Source: Thermogemmata fonticola
GTDB lineage: Bacteria; Planctomycetota; Planctomycetia; Gemmatales; Gemmataceae
DNA: 64,000 nucleotides
NCBI RefSeq assembly: GCF_013694095.1
Contig: NZ_JACEFB010000002.1
Coordinates: forward strand, 1-64,000
Direction: 5' to 3'
Shown here piece by piece: positions 36,524 to 48,616 of the stretch. The notes under the pieces are model-generated. The model searched no databases and had not been told where the DNA came from. It saw only the letters and a program-made list of their open reading frames with translations. Made by a program: the position numbers and the translations under genes. How positions within the stretch are numbered: position 1 is the first letter of the stretch; the number at the start of each line of letters is the position of its first letter.

Positions 36524-39319
36524 ATGTATCGCAACCCGTTGGTCCACCGGCGAGGGTCCATGAGCACCATTCTAACGAGGATTCTTCCTGGGGCGATGGC
36601 TCTGGGACTGATTGGGGTGGCGGCCCAAACTGTGTTGTGGGGGGAACAAGCTCCGCCCCCACGGCCAGCACCCAGCACGGATGCCTCCCAGGAACAAGCG
36701 GCACAGGCTCCCCATAACCCCTTCCGACGCTTGCCCGGATTACAAAAGGACGGCACCGTTCAGTTGCCGAACCAGTGGAAGTTGCAGCCCGCAGGCCGAC
36801 ACCTGGAAGTTGGTGATTTCCCTGTCCACATCGAGTTGCATCCCACCGGGCAGTTCGCGGCGGTGCTGCACTGCGGCATGCGGGAGCATGAGGTAGTCAT
36901 CCTCGATCTCGCAGAGAAAAACCGGCGCATCGTCAGTCGCGTGACTGTCCCCCAGGCCTTCTACGGCCTAGCTTTCTCTCCCGATGGCCGGCAGTTGTAC
37001 GCCAGCGGCGGGGAATTCGATGTGGTTCACGTCTGGGATTTCGACAAGGGACTGCTGCACAATGCCCGGAGCGTGAATGTCGCCGTGCCCGATGAACCGC
37101 GAATCGTTCCTGCGGGAATCACCCTGGATGAGCGAGGGAATGATCTGTTCGTCTGTGGCTTATGGGCGGATGTGCTCATTCGTGTGCCCTTGACCAATCC
37201 CACGAATCTGGTGGCTATCCCTCTGCGTCCGCCATCGCCTCAAAAGCCTGTTGAACCCAAGGGACAAGGCGAACCTCCCAGCCCGCCGGATGGTCGAAAG
37301 GAAGCGACCTCTGCCCCAGGTGGCAAACAACCGCCGAAAAAGAAAGGGCCGGTGACCGAGGATGAGTACGGCGGCGTGCGGCCCCGCGGGCTGTATCCCT
37401 ATACCGTCCTGGTCGAGCCGGGAAACCGCCGGGCTTTCGTCTCCCTCTGGGCTGCCTCGGCGATCGCAGTCATCGATCTGGAAAACAACCGCCTGCTAAC
37501 CCGTTGGCCGACGGAGTCCCACCCCACCGAAATGGTGTTGTCTCCCGATGGCAAAACGCTTTACGTGGCCTGCGCCAATTCCACGAAAGTCTCGGTGCTT
37601 GATGTGGCCACAGGCAAAGCCTTGCAAGTGATCCATGCCGCCTTGTATCCCCAGGCGCCTGTTGGGAATACCCCGAATAGCCTGTGCTTGACCCCCGACG
37701 GACAAATCCTGATTGTAGCCAATGCCGATGCCAATAATTTGGCTCTGTTCAATGTTTCCGACCGATTGCAGGCGAAACCTTTGGGTTTTATCCCGACCGG
37801 CTGGTATCCTACATCCGTGCGATACAATCGCCTGGACAAGACGATCTATTTCACGAACGGCAAAGGGGTCATTTCCAAGGCCAATCGCAGCGGTCCGAAT
37901 CCAGAAAAGCCGCAACCTTCCAATCTGATCGAATACATCGGCAGTCTCTATCGCGGGACCTTCGCCGCTTTGCCCATGCCCAACCCAGAACAGATGGCCC
38001 GCCTGAGCAAGCAGGCGTATGAGTGCAGTCCCTTGCGGCCCGATAACGCACCGCGGGCCGATGATGTGCCCCCGGATCATCCCATTCCTCGCAAGTTGGG
38101 TGATCCATCACCGATCAAATACGTGATTTACATCATCAAGGAGAACCGGACCTATGATCAGATTTTCGGCGATTTGGCAGCAGGACCGAATCCAATCGGC
38201 AATGGCGATCCAGAACTGTGCCTCTTCCCCGAACCGGTGACTCCGAATCATCATAAACTGGCACGCGAATTCGTGCTGTTGGACAATTTCTACGTGGATG
38301 GCGAGGTGTCCGCCGATGGCCACGAGTGGAGCATGGGGGCTTACGCCACGGACTTTGTGGAGAAACTCTGGCCGCTCAGTTATCGCGGAAGCCCGCGCAA
38401 AACGTTCGGGTATCCAGCGGAGGGATTGCTGGACCCGGCCGCTCGGCCTGCCGGGGGTTACCTGTGGGATCGTGCCAAAGAGGCCGGTGTATCCTACCGC
38501 AGCTATGGCGAGTGGATCGAAAACGGCGCGAAAAATCCCGACGGCACCTTCCAGCCGGGACGCGCCCGCGTGCCAGCTCTGGAGGGACACTTCGATCCGC
38601 TGTTCCGCGGATATGATCTGAGCTATCCCGATGTCAGGCGAGCGGAACGCTTCATCAGCGAATTGCGACGCTTCGAGAAAGAAGGCGAGATGCCCCGCTT
38701 GCAGATCGTCCGCCTGCCGAACGATCACACCGCCGGCACCCGCGTTGGTATGCCGACCCCCACTGCTTACGTGGCTGACAATGATCTGGCATTAGGAATG
38801 GTGGTCGAGGCGGTCACCCACAGCAAGTTCTGGAAACAAACCGCGATCTTCGTCGTGGAAGATGATGCACAGAACGGTCCCGACCATGTCGATGCCCACC
38901 GGACCGTGGCGCTGGTCATTAGTCCCTATACCAGGCGCCGGTTCGTGGACAGCACGCTCTATTCGACTTCCAGCATGTTGCGTACGATGGAGTTGATCCT
39001 GGGACTCAAACCGATGAGTCAATTCGATGCGGCGGCCCGCCCCATGTACAACTCTTTCCAAAGTCGTCCGGATTTCACACCCTACAAGCATGAAGTGCCA
39101 CGAGTGAATATGCAGGAGGTGAACAAGCCGACTGCCTGGGGGGCCGATCGCTCGGCACGCTTCGATCTGAGCAAGGAAGATGCGGCGGATGACATTCTCT
39201 TCAACGAGGTGATCTGGAAAGCCGTCAAGGGTGCGGACAGTCCCATGCCTCCGCCGGTACGTGCGGCCTTCTTCCTACCGGTACGGCCTGCCGCGATGCG
39301 AGATGACGACGATGACTGA
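36524..39319 (+). CDS. YncE-like beta-propeller fused to alkaline phosphatase-type phosphoesterase
   Basis: A 931-residue secreted protein. A signal peptide (about 13-45) is followed by a YVTN/YncE-like beta-propeller at about 75-430, with repeats such as LSPDGKTLYVACANS and LAFSPDGRQLYASGGEF. A charged Pro/Lys-rich loop is inserted near 240-290. Residues about 520-870 form a phospholipase C/AcpA-type phosphoesterase with KENRTYDQIFGD and NFYVDGEVSADGHEWS. Such fusions are common in planctomycetes and acidobacteria and presumably act on extracellular phosphoesters. The start has an outstanding GGAAGGAGG ribosome site. Confidence 0.88.
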   Translation: MYRNPLVHRRGSMSTILTRILPGAMALGLIGVAAQTVLWGEQAPPPRPAPSTDASQEQAAQAPHNPFRRLPGLQKDGTVQLPNQWKLQPAGRHLEVGDFPVHIELHPTGQFAAVLHCGMREHEVVILDLAEKNRRIVSRVTVPQAFYGLAFSPDGRQLYASGGEFDVVHVWDFDKGLLHNARSVNVAVPDEPRIVPAGITLDERGNDLFVCGLWADVLIRVPLTNPTNLVAIPLRPPSPQKPVEPKGQGEPPSPPDGRKEATSAPGGKQPPKKKGPVTEDEYGGVRPRGLYPYTVLVEPGNRRAFVSLWAASAIAVIDLENNRLLTRWPTESHPTEMVLSPDGKTLYVACANSTKVSVLDVATGKALQVIHAALYPQAPVGNTPNSLCLTPDGQILIVANADANNLALFNVSDRLQAKPLGFIPTGWYPTSVRYNRLDKTIYFTNGKGVISKANRSGPNPEKPQPSNLIEYIGSLYRGTFAALPMPNPEQMARLSKQAYECSPLRPDNAPRADDVPPDHPIPRKLGDPSPIKYVIYIIKENRTYDQIFGDLAAGPNPIGNGDPELCLFPEPVTPNHHKLAREFVLLDNFYVDGEVSADGHEWSMGAYATDFVEKLWPLSYRGSPRKTFGYPAEGLLDPAARPAGGYLWDRAKEAGVSYRSYGEWIENGAKNPDGTFQPGRARVPALEGHFDPLFRGYDLSYPDVRRAERFISELRRFEKEGEMPRLQIVRLPNDHTAGTRVGMPTPTAYVADNDLALGMVVEAVTHSKFWKQTAIFVVEDDAQNGPDHVDAHRTVALVISPYTRRRFVDSTLYSTSSMLRTMELILGLKPMSQFDAAARPMYNSFQSRPDFTPYKHEVPRVNMQEVNKPTAWGADRSARFDLSKEDAADDILFNEVIWKAVKGADSPMPPPVRAAFFLPVRPAAMRDDDDD

Positions 39320-39472
39320 TCCACGGCGAGGGAGGAAACTCAACGGGTCAGCCAACGGCGCTCTTCTTCCTCGCGGGAAAGTTCCTAGCGGGAAAGCTAA
39401 AGGAGAGGATCGACCCTGACAGCCGCGCAGCATGAATAGGAGGATGCGGGGCGCCAGAGACCGGTGGTCCCG

Positions 39473-40384
39473 TCAGTAGTCCTGTCGTTCGAGGCCCAGG
39501 AGGGCCTCTTTGAAGGCGGTGGCGGAGGAGAAGCGATCCTGCGGTTCCTTCGCTACGGACTTGAACAAAACAGCGGCCAAGTCATCTTCGATATCCGGCT
39601 TGAGTTCCTTGGGGTGGCGTGGGGGCAGATTCATACGCCGGCGGAAAGTTTCTTCGCTGGAGAGGCTGCGTTCCCAAGGAAGCTGGTTGAGGAAAATTTC
39701 GTAGGCGGTGACTCCAAGTGCGAAGAGGTCCACGCGGTTGTCGATGGGGCGGCGGCGGATGATTTCCGGGGCGAGGATGTCGGGGGTGCCGGTGCGATTG
39801 CCCCCAGAGCAGAACTCCGGTTTCCAGGGTATGGTCAGGCCGAAGTCAATCAGCTTGAGGACGCCTTCGTTGTCGATCATGACATTGCGGGGGCATAAGT
39901 CGCGGTGGAGCCAGCGGTTGTCATGGAGGTATTGCACGGCGTCGCAGAGCTGGCAGAGGTAATTGATGCGGTTGCCGTTGAGTTGTTTGGAACGCGTTTC
40001 GATGAGATAATTGAGGCCCAGCCCCTCGATCCACTCCATCACGAGAAACGGATCGCCCTGGGTGGAGATGCCATGTTCGTAGGTGCGGACGATGTTGTCA
40101 TGACGGAGCGAGAGGCAGATCTCGCCCTCGCTGGGTTTGTTGAGGCCTTTGAAGCGGGCCTCGAAGTTGGCAGTCTTGACTTTATCTAAGACTTTGAGGC
40201 AAACGATGCGTCCGAGTTCTCGGTCATAGGCGCGGTAAACTTTGGACATGCTGCCTTGTCCAGTCCGACCGCTCAGGTCGAACCGTTTTTCTAAGTTGAC
40301 GGGTTTGAGTTTCTTCCTGGCTGTACCACCGCTAGAGGCAGTGGGATTCTTCTTTCCCCCGAATAAAAAGTCAAGCCATCCCAC
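39473..40384 (-). CDS. Ser/Thr protein kinase with atypical catalytic loop
   Basis: A 303-residue kinase with no membrane segment. Glycine loop near 40-46 (GRTGQGSMSKVY), Lys64, catalytic loop HRDLCPRN at 160-167 and DFG at 180-182. The lysine normally found in HRDLKPEN is Cys163. The activation loop contains GTPDILAPEII, so fold and activity otherwise look intact. The GTG at 40384 is preferred because of GGGAG upstream and because residues before it do not resemble a kinase start. An upstream GTG at 40507 lacks a ribosome site. It follows accD in the same direction. Confidence 0.85.
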   Translation of the reverse strand: MGWLDFLFGGKKNPTASSGGTARKKLKPVNLEKRFDLSGRTGQGSMSKVYRAYDRELGRIVCLKVLDKVKTANFEARFKGLNKPSEGEICLSLRHDNIVRTYEHGISTQGDPFLVMEWIEGLGLNYLIETRSKQLNGNRINYLCQLCDAVQYLHDNRWLHRDLCPRNVMIDNEGVLKLIDFGLTIPWKPEFCSGGNRTGTPDILAPEIIRRRPIDNRVDLFALGVTAYEIFLNQLPWERSLSSEETFRRRMNLPPRHPKELKPDIEDDLAAVLFKSVAKEPQDRFSSATAFKEALLGLERQDY

Positions 40385-40574
40385 GAGTGCATCACTCCCT
40401 ACTGCGGTCCAATAGCCAACGGACCTGCCTTGGCGGTCGTCACGGATCGAGGCGTTCCCATTTGGCCAAGGGGACAGTGTTAGTGTCCTTTTACACTTAT
40501 CTACCACATTATTTTACTCGTGACAGCGGTGACTGAAGGGGAAAATAGATCGATCGGAAGTAAGGCAGCAGCTG

Positions 40575-41453
40575 TTAAGGGGAAGTGCAGTAGTCGATGA
40601 TGCGGGCGACTTCGGTGCGGAGGTCCTTGCGATGGACGATGCGGTCGATGAAGCCATGCTGGAGGAGGAATTCGCTGGTCTGGAAGTTGTCCGGGAGTTC
40701 CAGGCGGACGGTGTTGGCGATGGTTCGGCGTCCGGCAAAGCCGATCATGGCTCCTGGCTCTGCAAGGGTGATGTCGCCTTGCAAGGCCCAGCTCGCCGCT
40801 ACGCCTCCCATGGTGGGGTGGGTGAGGATACAGAGGTAAAAACCGCCAGCGGAGTCGTGGCGGGCGATGGCCGCGGACACCTTGGCCATTTGCATGAGGG
40901 ACAGAATGCCTTCTTGCATGCGGGCCCCGCCGCCGGAGCCGCTGACAAAAATGAGGGGCAGGCGCAGCTCCGTGGCACGTTCCGCCGCTCGTGCCAGTTT
41001 CTCGCCGACTACACTCCCCATGCTTCCAGCCATGAAGGCGAAGTCGGTAATTCCCAGAACCACGGGCCGGCCTCGGATGAATCCCTTCCCCGTCACCGCA
41101 GCATCCCACATGCCGGTTTTTTGCTGTTCTTCCGTGAGTCGCTGGTGGTAGGGGATGCGGTCTACGAAACCGAGGGGATCGCAGGGCCGCAGGTCAGTAT
41201 CCCATTCCTCAAATGTGCCTTCGTCAAGCAATTGAGTGATGCGGTCGCGAGCGGGCATGGTGAGATGATAGTCACATTCTGGGCAGACATACCAGCGGAG
41301 GACGACCTCTTTGCGGAAGACGGTCGCGTGGCATTGGGGGCAGCGCATCCACAGCCCCTCAGGAACGCCGCGCTTGACCCGCTCGCTGGTCATGCTCTCG
41401 CTCCGCACCGCCGTAACCTGTTCCATCTCAACCTGTGGGATCGGTTCCGTCAA
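40575..41453 (-). CDS. accD: Acetyl-CoA carboxylase carboxyltransferase beta subunit
   Basis: A 292-residue AccD. Four-Cys zinc ribbon (C38, C41, C57, C60), then the carboxyltransferase core with [14 protein letters not shown] and [20 protein letters not shown]. It forms malonyl-CoA with AccA, BirA-modified AccB and AccC, which are elsewhere. It lies 35 bases after pgk, so glycolytic and fatty-acid genes appear co-transcribed. Confidence 0.95.
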   Translation of the reverse strand: MTEPIPQVEMEQVTAVRSESMTSERVKRGVPEGLWMRCPQCHATVFRKEVVLRWYVCPECDYHLTMPARDRITQLLDEGTFEEWDTDLRPCDPLGFVDRIPYHQRLTEEQQKTGMWDAAVTGKGFIRGRPVVLGITDFAFMAGSMGSVVGEKLARAAERATELRLPLIFVSGSGGGARMQEGILSLMQMAKVSAAIARHDSAGGFYLCILTHPTMGGVAASWALQGDITLAEPGAMIGFAGRRTIANTVRLELPDNFQTSEFLLQHGFIDRIVHRKDLRTEVARIIDYCTSP

Positions 41454-41488
41454 GAGGATTTTGGATCTCCTGTTTCGCCGCGTGTGAT

Positions 41489-42700
41489 TTAGAGGTCGTC
41501 GATCTGGGCCAGGCTGAGGAATTTCTTCCCTTCCACGTAGGCGAGAAAGGCACCGCCGCCGGTGGAAACATGGGTCATCAGTTCGGCCAGTTCAAATTGT
41601 TCCACAGCCTCGGCAGTTTCTCCACCCCCCACGATAGTCGTGGCCTTGCAGGTGGCCAGAGCTACGGCTATCCCATAAGTGCCGCGGGAAAACAATGCTT
41701 GCTCAAACCAGCCCAGCGGGCCGTTCCACACTACTGTGCCCGCAGAGCGGATATGGGCCACGTAAGCCGCTACTGTCCGCGGACCGATATCCACACCCTC
41801 GTATCCTTCGGGAATATCCCCTTGACAGAGACGAGTATCTTGCAAATTGTCCGAGCGGGCCGTGAGGTAATCGACCGGCAGCAGGATTTTCTGGCCGACA
41901 TGGGCTAGAAGCGGCCGGGCGGCTTCGACCTCCTCCCCGGCTACTCGGGTGGAGCCGACGCTGCGCCCCTGGGCTTTCAAAAAGGCATAAGTCATCTTGC
42001 CGCCGATCAGAAGGTGATCGACTTTATGCAATAGAGCCTGGATGAAACCGAGTTTATCGGAGACTTTGGCTCCTCCCATGATGGCTAGAAGCGGCCGCGT
42101 CGGCTGGGTGAGTAACTGGTCAAGGATTTCCAGCTCCCGCTGTACGAGCCGGCCGATGGCGCGCGGCTTGCCGGCCGCTTTGAACGCCGCGGGCAGAGCG
42201 ACCATCGAGGTGTCGTTGTCGTTGTGACAGGTGCCAAAGGCGTCATTCACATAAGCATCACCCAGGCTGGCCAGGGCCGCGGCAAACTCGGGACTGTTTT
42301 TCTGCTCGCGCGGATCGAAGCGCAGGTTCTGCAACAGGGCCACCTGACCCGGTTGCAGTGCGGCAGCCGCTTGTTGCACAGCCGGCCCGACAACTGCATC
42401 GCCGCCGCCTAATACGGGAACCGGCTGCCCCAGGAGTTGGCCGAGGCGCTCCGCCACACGATCCATCGTCAAAAGCCGGCGCTCTTCTGGCGTGGCTTTT
42501 TCTGGACGGCCTAAGTGGCTCATCAGGATGATCGCGGCTCCCGCTTGGCGGAGCTTCTCGATCGTGGGCAAGGCGGCCCGGATGCGGCGATCATTCTTGA
42601 CGGCCCCCGTTGTCTTGTCCAGGGGAACATTGAAATCCACGCGGACCAATACCTTTTTTCCGCGGAGGTCCCCCAGGTGCTCCAGGATTTTTTTCGGCAT
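41489..42700 (-). CDS. pgk: Phosphoglycerate kinase
   Basis: A 403-residue enzyme converting 1,3-bisphosphoglycerate and ADP to 3-phosphoglycerate and ATP. The start [11 protein letters not shown] is followed by the signature [14 protein letters not shown]. Also visible are [31 protein letters not shown] and the nucleotide-binding [12 protein letters not shown]. The length is normal for bacteria. It is the second gene of gap-pgk-accD, 52 bases after gap. Confidence 0.96.
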   Translation of the reverse strand: MPKKILEHLGDLRGKKVLVRVDFNVPLDKTTGAVKNDRRIRAALPTIEKLRQAGAAIILMSHLGRPEKATPEERRLLTMDRVAERLGQLLGQPVPVLGGGDAVVGPAVQQAAAALQPGQVALLQNLRFDPREQKNSPEFAAALASLGDAYVNDAFGTCHNDNDTSMVALPAAFKAAGKPRAIGRLVQRELEILDQLLTQPTRPLLAIMGGAKVSDKLGFIQALLHKVDHLLIGGKMTYAFLKAQGRSVGSTRVAGEEVEAARPLLAHVGQKILLPVDYLTARSDNLQDTRLCQGDIPEGYEGVDIGPRTVAAYVAHIRSAGTVVWNGPLGWFEQALFSRGTYGIAVALATCKATTIVGGGETAEAVEQFELAELMTHVSTGGGAFLAYVEGKKFLSLAQIDDL

Positions 42701-42752
42701 AGTGCTACAGACTCCTCGTGCATCATCTGGTGTTGTCGGGGATTGGGGAATG

Positions 42753-44221
<1,469 letters not shown>

Positions 44222-45211
44222 ATGGCACAAGCAGTTCGAGTTGCGGTCACCGGGGCAGCGGGACGTGTGGCTAACAGCCTGATCGTGCGCATCGCATCCG
44301 GCGAAGTATTCGGTCCGGATGTACCCGTCATTCTGCAACTGCTGGAGTTGCCCGTGGCGATGAAGACGCTCGAGGGCATTCTCTACGAGTTGCAAGACTG
44401 CGCTTTTCCCACCTTGCAGGACGTGATCATCACAGATGATGCGAACCGAGCATTTGAAGGGTGCAATTGGGCCATTCTGGTCGGAGCTGCTCCACGTGGG
44501 CCTGGAGAGCAACGTTCGGATTTGATCCGCAAAAACGGTCCGATCTTCGTGGAACAAGGGCGGGTTCTCGCTCGGCGGGCTGCTAGTGATGTCCGCATCT
44601 TGGTCGTCGGCAATCCCTGCAATACGAACTGTCTCATCGCTTGGCGGAACGGTCGGGATATTCCGGCGGAAAGGTGGCACGCCATGACCCGCCTGGATCA
44701 TAACCGCGCCGTCTATGCTTTGGCTGCCAAAGCGAACGTACCCGTGACCGCGGTCACGTGCATGACCATTTGGGGCAACCACTCGAATACCCAGTATCCG
44801 GACTTCACGAATGCTCGCATCAACGGGCGTCCGGCCACCGAGGTGATCACCGACCGCCAGTGGTTGGAGACGGTCTTCGTACCCCAATGCCAGGAGCGCG
44901 GGAAATTCATCATCGATACGACGAAGGTGTCCTCTTCTTTCTCCGCTGCCAATGGTGCGATCGACCATATCAAGAGCCTGGTCCGCGGTACGCCTTCGGG
45001 GGACTGGACCAGCGCTGCTTTGGTCTCGCGGGGAGAATACGGGGTGCCGGAGGGGATTGTCTTCGGCTATCCCGTCACATCCCGCGGCGACGGCTGCTGG
45101 CAAATCGTGGAAGGTCTCAAACTCGATGAGTTCGGACAGCAGAAGTTTCAGATCACGTTGCAGGAGTTGATCAAGGAACGGGATGTGGTCCAGGATTTAC
45201 TGCCGAGTTGA
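44222..45211 (+). CDS. mdh: Malate dehydrogenase
   Basis: A 329-residue NAD-dependent enzyme of the LDH-like MDH2/cytosolic type, in which the N-terminal motif is TGAAGRVANSL rather than GxGxxG. Substrate-binding arginines Arg92 and Arg98 (APRGPGEQR) and Arg157, Asp159 (MTRLDHNR) and catalytic His187 (IWGNHSNTQYPDF) are all present. It interconverts malate and oxaloacetate in the TCA cycle. The gene stands alone on the plus strand with a very strong ribosome site. Confidence 0.95.
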   Translation: MAQAVRVAVTGAAGRVANSLIVRIASGEVFGPDVPVILQLLELPVAMKTLEGILYELQDCAFPTLQDVIITDDANRAFEGCNWAILVGAAPRGPGEQRSDLIRKNGPIFVEQGRVLARRAASDVRILVVGNPCNTNCLIAWRNGRDIPAERWHAMTRLDHNRAVYALAAKANVPVTAVTCMTIWGNHSNTQYPDFTNARINGRPATEVITDRQWLETVFVPQCQERGKFIIDTTKVSSSFSAANGAIDHIKSLVRGTPSGDWTSAALVSRGEYGVPEGIVFGYPVTSRGDGCWQIVEGLKLDEFGQQKFQITLQELIKERDVVQDLLPS

Positions 45212-45436
45212 GGGACGGCTTTCCTGCGCCCCTAGGCGGGAAGAGTCGGGGAGCCATCGGAGAGGAGGAATTGGTAAAACGGGCGGAGATTGCCGAGAAT
45301 ACGGTACGACAAGCGAGGTGACCGCATGGGTACTACCATCTCAGCGGGAAACTGGCCTGTTTGAGGCCGATGCCAGGGATGCCAGGGATTGCTGCCCCCG
45401 ATCGCTGACCCCTGGTCAGACTGCTGAGGTGCCCTG

Positions 45437-46315
45437 ATGAAAGGCCGTTTCGCTACCCGTCCCCGCCCCGCTTTATTTCGTGCCCTGGGACGACAGGACC
45501 CTCCTCGGATCGTCCGAATTGGCAACCTCTGCTACAAGCGCCAGGAGGTATTCAAACACGACTCGTGGGCAGCCACAGCTTTGTACAGAGGCGGTGAGGA
45601 TGGTGCACCGCCTCGTGCGGTGTGCAAGTTCCATCGTGTGGCACCCGTCTGTGGTCTGCCGATGCATTGGTTCGGTGTGTGGATGGCCCAGCGTGAACGC
45701 CAACTGCTGGCGCGGCTGGCCGACTTGCCTGTTGTGCCTCGGCTACTGCCCGCGGTGACTGCGGAAGATGGCACGTCCCTACCCCACGCCATTGCGCGGG
45801 AGTACATTCCCGGCCGGCCTTTGGATAGAGATGTGCCGTTAGGTCCGGACTTCTTCACCCAGTTACGGCACGCGCTGGCTGAGATGCATCGCCGCGGCAT
45901 TGCTTATGTCGACTTGCACAAGCGGGAAAACATCATCGTGGGCTGGAACGGCCAGCCTTACCTGGTCGATTTTCAAATCAGTTGGAACCATCGGTGGGAG
46001 GGGTCAGGGCCAGCGCTTCCCGTGGGCCAGTCCTGGACTTGGCGCTTAGCCGAGCGGGTGTTTTCTGCATTGTGTCAGGCGGACTTTTACCATTTGGAAA
46101 AACACATCCGCCGAGTGCAAGGCAGCCGGGGACCGCGCATCCCGCCTCCCGAATGGGTTCGCTGGCACCGTGCCGTCGCCGTTCCCTTCCGTGAACTGCG
46201 GCGGCGGTTGCTTGTTCTCTGCGGGATTCGCTCCGGTCGAGGTGCGGCTACCACGGAGCAGTTCGTCGAAGTGGCCTTTCGGTCGTCCGACACAGTTCGT
46301 TCTGCCGCGGCGTGA
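45437..46315 (+). CDS. RIO/LPS-kinase-like protein
   Basis: A 292-residue protein with features of the small bacterial lipopolysaccharide/RIO-like kinase group. There is a possible catalytic loop YVDLHKRENIIVG and a metal-binding VDFQ in place of DFG, preceded by an EYIPGRPL hinge. An N-terminal ATP-binding Lys may be that in AVCKFHR. Family members phosphorylate sugars such as Kdo or heptose in LPS, but the target here is unknown. No ribosome site of note precedes the ATG, so the start is uncertain. Confidence 0.7.
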   Translation: MKGRFATRPRPALFRALGRQDPPRIVRIGNLCYKRQEVFKHDSWAATALYRGGEDGAPPRAVCKFHRVAPVCGLPMHWFGVWMAQRERQLLARLADLPVVPRLLPAVTAEDGTSLPHAIAREYIPGRPLDRDVPLGPDFFTQLRHALAEMHRRGIAYVDLHKRENIIVGWNGQPYLVDFQISWNHRWEGSGPALPVGQSWTWRLAERVFSALCQADFYHLEKHIRRVQGSRGPRIPPPEWVRWHRAVAVPFRELRRRLLVLCGIRSGRGAATTEQFVEVAFRSSDTVRSAAA

Positions 46316-46567
46316 CCATCGGACGAGATGGCGGGCGATTGCTGGAACATTCGGACATTTCCGTCCATGTAACGGCAGCAAGATAGCGGAACGGAACCTG
46401 CAAAGGAAGCAGGCTAGCGGATCAGGCGGCAACTGCTAGACTGACATTGCTTCCAACAGGCTGGAGAATGGCGAGCCAATAGATGCTTCCGTCCTGGAGT
46501 TTCCGTCTCGCCTTCCCCCTGCCCTCCAGTATGACTTCATCGCATCGCCTCGCGGGGAGGTTCGCCC

Positions 46568-46969
46568 ATGAGTCAATCCAGAAGCCAAGCCAAGAATGTG
46601 CTCGGTGGGCCGCTGCAACCGTGTTCCTTTCGCCCGTTGACCGGCTTTTATCGCAATGGCTGTTGCGATACCGGACCGGAGGATTACGGCTTACACACAG
46701 TCTGCTGCCAAGTGACGGCCGAGTTCTTAGCTCACCAGCGGTCCATCGGCAATGATTTGATCACTCCGGTCCCCTTTTATGGCTTTCCTGGTCTCAAGCC
46801 TGGAGATCGTTGGTGCGTGTGTGTGACCCGCTGGAAGCAATCCCTGGAAGCGGGGGTAGCCTGCCCCGTGATTCTGGAAGCTACCCACATTCACGCCCTG
46901 GAATACGTGGACCTAGAAGACCTCCAGCGGCATGCCATTCCCATAGACTCCCCGCACAACGGCAGTTGA
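46568..46969 (+). CDS. DUF2237 family protein
   Basis: A 133-residue protein with the Cys-rich DUF2237 pattern: LTGFYRNGCC, HTVCCQVTAEFLAHQRSIGN, FPGLKPGDRWCVCVTRWKQS and the ending LEATHIHALEYV. The family is widespread in bacteria and has no established function. A GGGAGG ribosome site is seven bases before the ATG. It is monocistronic and convergent with a small lipoprotein gene. Confidence 0.88.
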   Translation: MSQSRSQAKNVLGGPLQPCSFRPLTGFYRNGCCDTGPEDYGLHTVCCQVTAEFLAHQRSIGNDLITPVPFYGFPGLKPGDRWCVCVTRWKQSLEAGVACPVILEATHIHALEYVDLEDLQRHAIPIDSPHNGS

Positions 46970-47049
46970 ACTGGGCTTGCCAGAAACAACAGCCGTCTAG
47001 CAGGGAGAGGATTCTCTGCTCTGCCGGCCAGCCGCCAGCGGCGAAGGAA

Positions 47050-47238
47050 CTACTTCTTGTCTTTCAATTGAGGCGGCATGGAGCTACCCCCAGGCTGCAT
47101 CGGAGGCGGCCCTTTGGGATTGAGCTGGATCGACGGGCCTGGATCATTCTTCCGCTCGTTACTAGCGGACCCTCCACAGCCGCTGAGTCCAGCCATTAGC
47201 CCGGCGATGAACAAACAAAGGTAGCGTCGATTTCGCAT
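47050..47238 (-). CDS. Small lipoprotein after DUF1559
   Basis: A 62-residue protein with a lipobox LSGC at about residues 18-21 after a short signal peptide and a Pro/Gly/Lys-rich mature part. It lies 42 bases downstream of the DUF1559 gene. Short Pro-rich lipoproteins directly after DUF1559 genes are a recurrent planctomycete arrangement, so the two probably work together at the cell envelope. Function is unknown. Confidence 0.75.
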   Translation of the reverse strand: MRNRRYLCLFIAGLMAGLSGCGGSASNERKNDPGPSIQLNPKGPPPMQPGGSSMPPQLKDKK

Positions 47239-47280
47239 CGAAGCATCCTTTCCATTGCGTGTCAGATATTCTGGTCGAAG

Positions 47281-48282
47281 TTACCAATCGTTACCGGGCA
47301 GGTCGCCCATGTTAGGAGTGACGACGGCCCACCAGGAAGTGCCGGAGATGCTGGCATTGATGGTGCGGACGCTCCCATCGCCCAAGCCTGCCAACATGAC
47401 ACCGCCGCTATGAATCGCTTGGGTCATCATCGGATTGCAGAGAGGCGAGTTTTGGGGTATGGTCTGGAAGCGAGAGTTGGGGCCGACGACGCCGACGACC
47501 GAGGTGGCCGATGCGTAACCGGCTGTTCCCTGTTGATTGCCGTAAGCAAACTGCGGCTCATACACCACGTTCCAGGCGCCATGTGCCCACAAACTGGCAA
47601 AGGTCCCGGCGCTGATCTGGCACCGACGGAATCGCTCCGCGAAAAAGATGGTGTTGGAGGATCCGTCCTGAATGGTGTGGATTTTCAGGGAGCTGCGGTG
47701 ATTCCGGTAGTCCGAGCTATCCCCACGATTGGGACTGCCGAAGACCTGGAAGTTGGCCGCATAGTTGCTGTAAGACCAATTGCCGATTTCATTGGGTGCT
47801 CCCCAACCCATCGGCCAGAGGCCGTCGTCCGAACCGGTCGAATCCGAAGGGCAGAGGTACAATTTGATCGGCGTGGCCGCGGGCGCTCGCGTCCCTCCGC
47901 TGTACGGTATCCAAGCGTAGGCATCCTGAATGCCAGGTAGATACGGGCCGACCGTAGAAGCGTCCCAGAGAGCGTTCTGTTCGATAAAGGGCAGGAGCAA
48001 GAAGAAGATGCTGCCCCGCGGGCGCTGGCTAGGATCGCCAGAAACATATTCCGAATACAAGTCCGGAAGCTTGCCATGGGCATCCTGATAATTATGGCAG
48101 GCCAGAGAGATTTGCTTGAGCTGATTGGAACAGGTCGTTCGGGCTGCTGCCTCGCGGACCTTTTGGACTGCCGGCAGCAATAGCCCGATCAAGATGGCGA
48201 TGATCGCAATGACCACGAGCAGCTCGATGAGGGTGAACCCTATCCATCGGCTTCTGCGCACGGGAGAGGTTGCGAAACTCAT
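47281..48282 (-). CDS. DUF1559 prepilin-type N-cleavage protein
   Basis: A 333-residue pseudopilin-like protein: [20 protein letters not shown] near residue 15, the [15 protein letters not shown] continuation and a DUF1559 domain with [14 protein letters not shown] and the [18 protein letters not shown] ending. Here Gly precedes the Phe at the cleavage site, the canonical arrangement. It forms a two-gene unit with the small lipoprotein. Confidence 0.9.
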   Translation of the reverse strand: MSFATSPVRRSRWIGFTLIELLVVIAIIAILIGLLLPAVQKVREAAARTTCSNQLKQISLACHNYQDAHGKLPDLYSEYVSGDPSQRPRGSIFFLLLPFIEQNALWDASTVGPYLPGIQDAYAWIPYSGGTRAPAATPIKLYLCPSDSTGSDDGLWPMGWGAPNEIGNWSYSNYAANFQVFGSPNRGDSSDYRNHRSSLKIHTIQDGSSNTIFFAERFRRCQISAGTFASLWAHGAWNVVYEPQFAYGNQQGTAGYASATSVVGVVGPNSRFQTIPQNSPLCNPMMTQAIHSGGVMLAGLGDGSVRTINASISGTSWWAVVTPNMGDLPGNDW

Positions 48283-48616
48283 GGTGCCTCCTCGGGGTGA
48301 AAATTAGGGCAAGGATCAAACCGAACGCCGAGAATACAGCCTCCGTGAGGGGATACCACCAGCATCTGATCGTTCTTTCTCCGAAAGTGGTGGTGTCGGG
48401 CGAGGAAATCGTAGACCATCGTACATGTGGGATCATGAAAGCGTGGTGAGTCAAGGATGAGAAAAAAGAACCCCTCCGTGGGGATGTACGGGCGCTGGTG
48501 GTGAAGGGTTTTCCGTTTGAAATGGTCCCAGGGGGGCGGAGTATCTGTCGAATCGGGGAGGTTTGAGAGTGTCTGTTGAGGCCGGAGTATTGTCGGTGCT
48601 CCGAGCGAGCCGTTGT
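48283..48616. other. Intergenic region before DUF1559, after DUF1501
   Basis: 334 bases without a gene. It includes a short terminator-like hairpin for the DUF1501 operon (separate entry). Several C- and G-runs are present. Confidence 0.5.
48461..48483 (-). terminator. Possible terminator of the PSCyt1-DUF1501 operon
   Basis: On the minus strand CCCC-ACGGA-GGGG (48483-48471) is followed by TTCTTTTTTC. The stem is only four pairs, so this is weak, but the T-run and position 130 bases after the DUF1501 stop fit. Confidence 0.4.
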
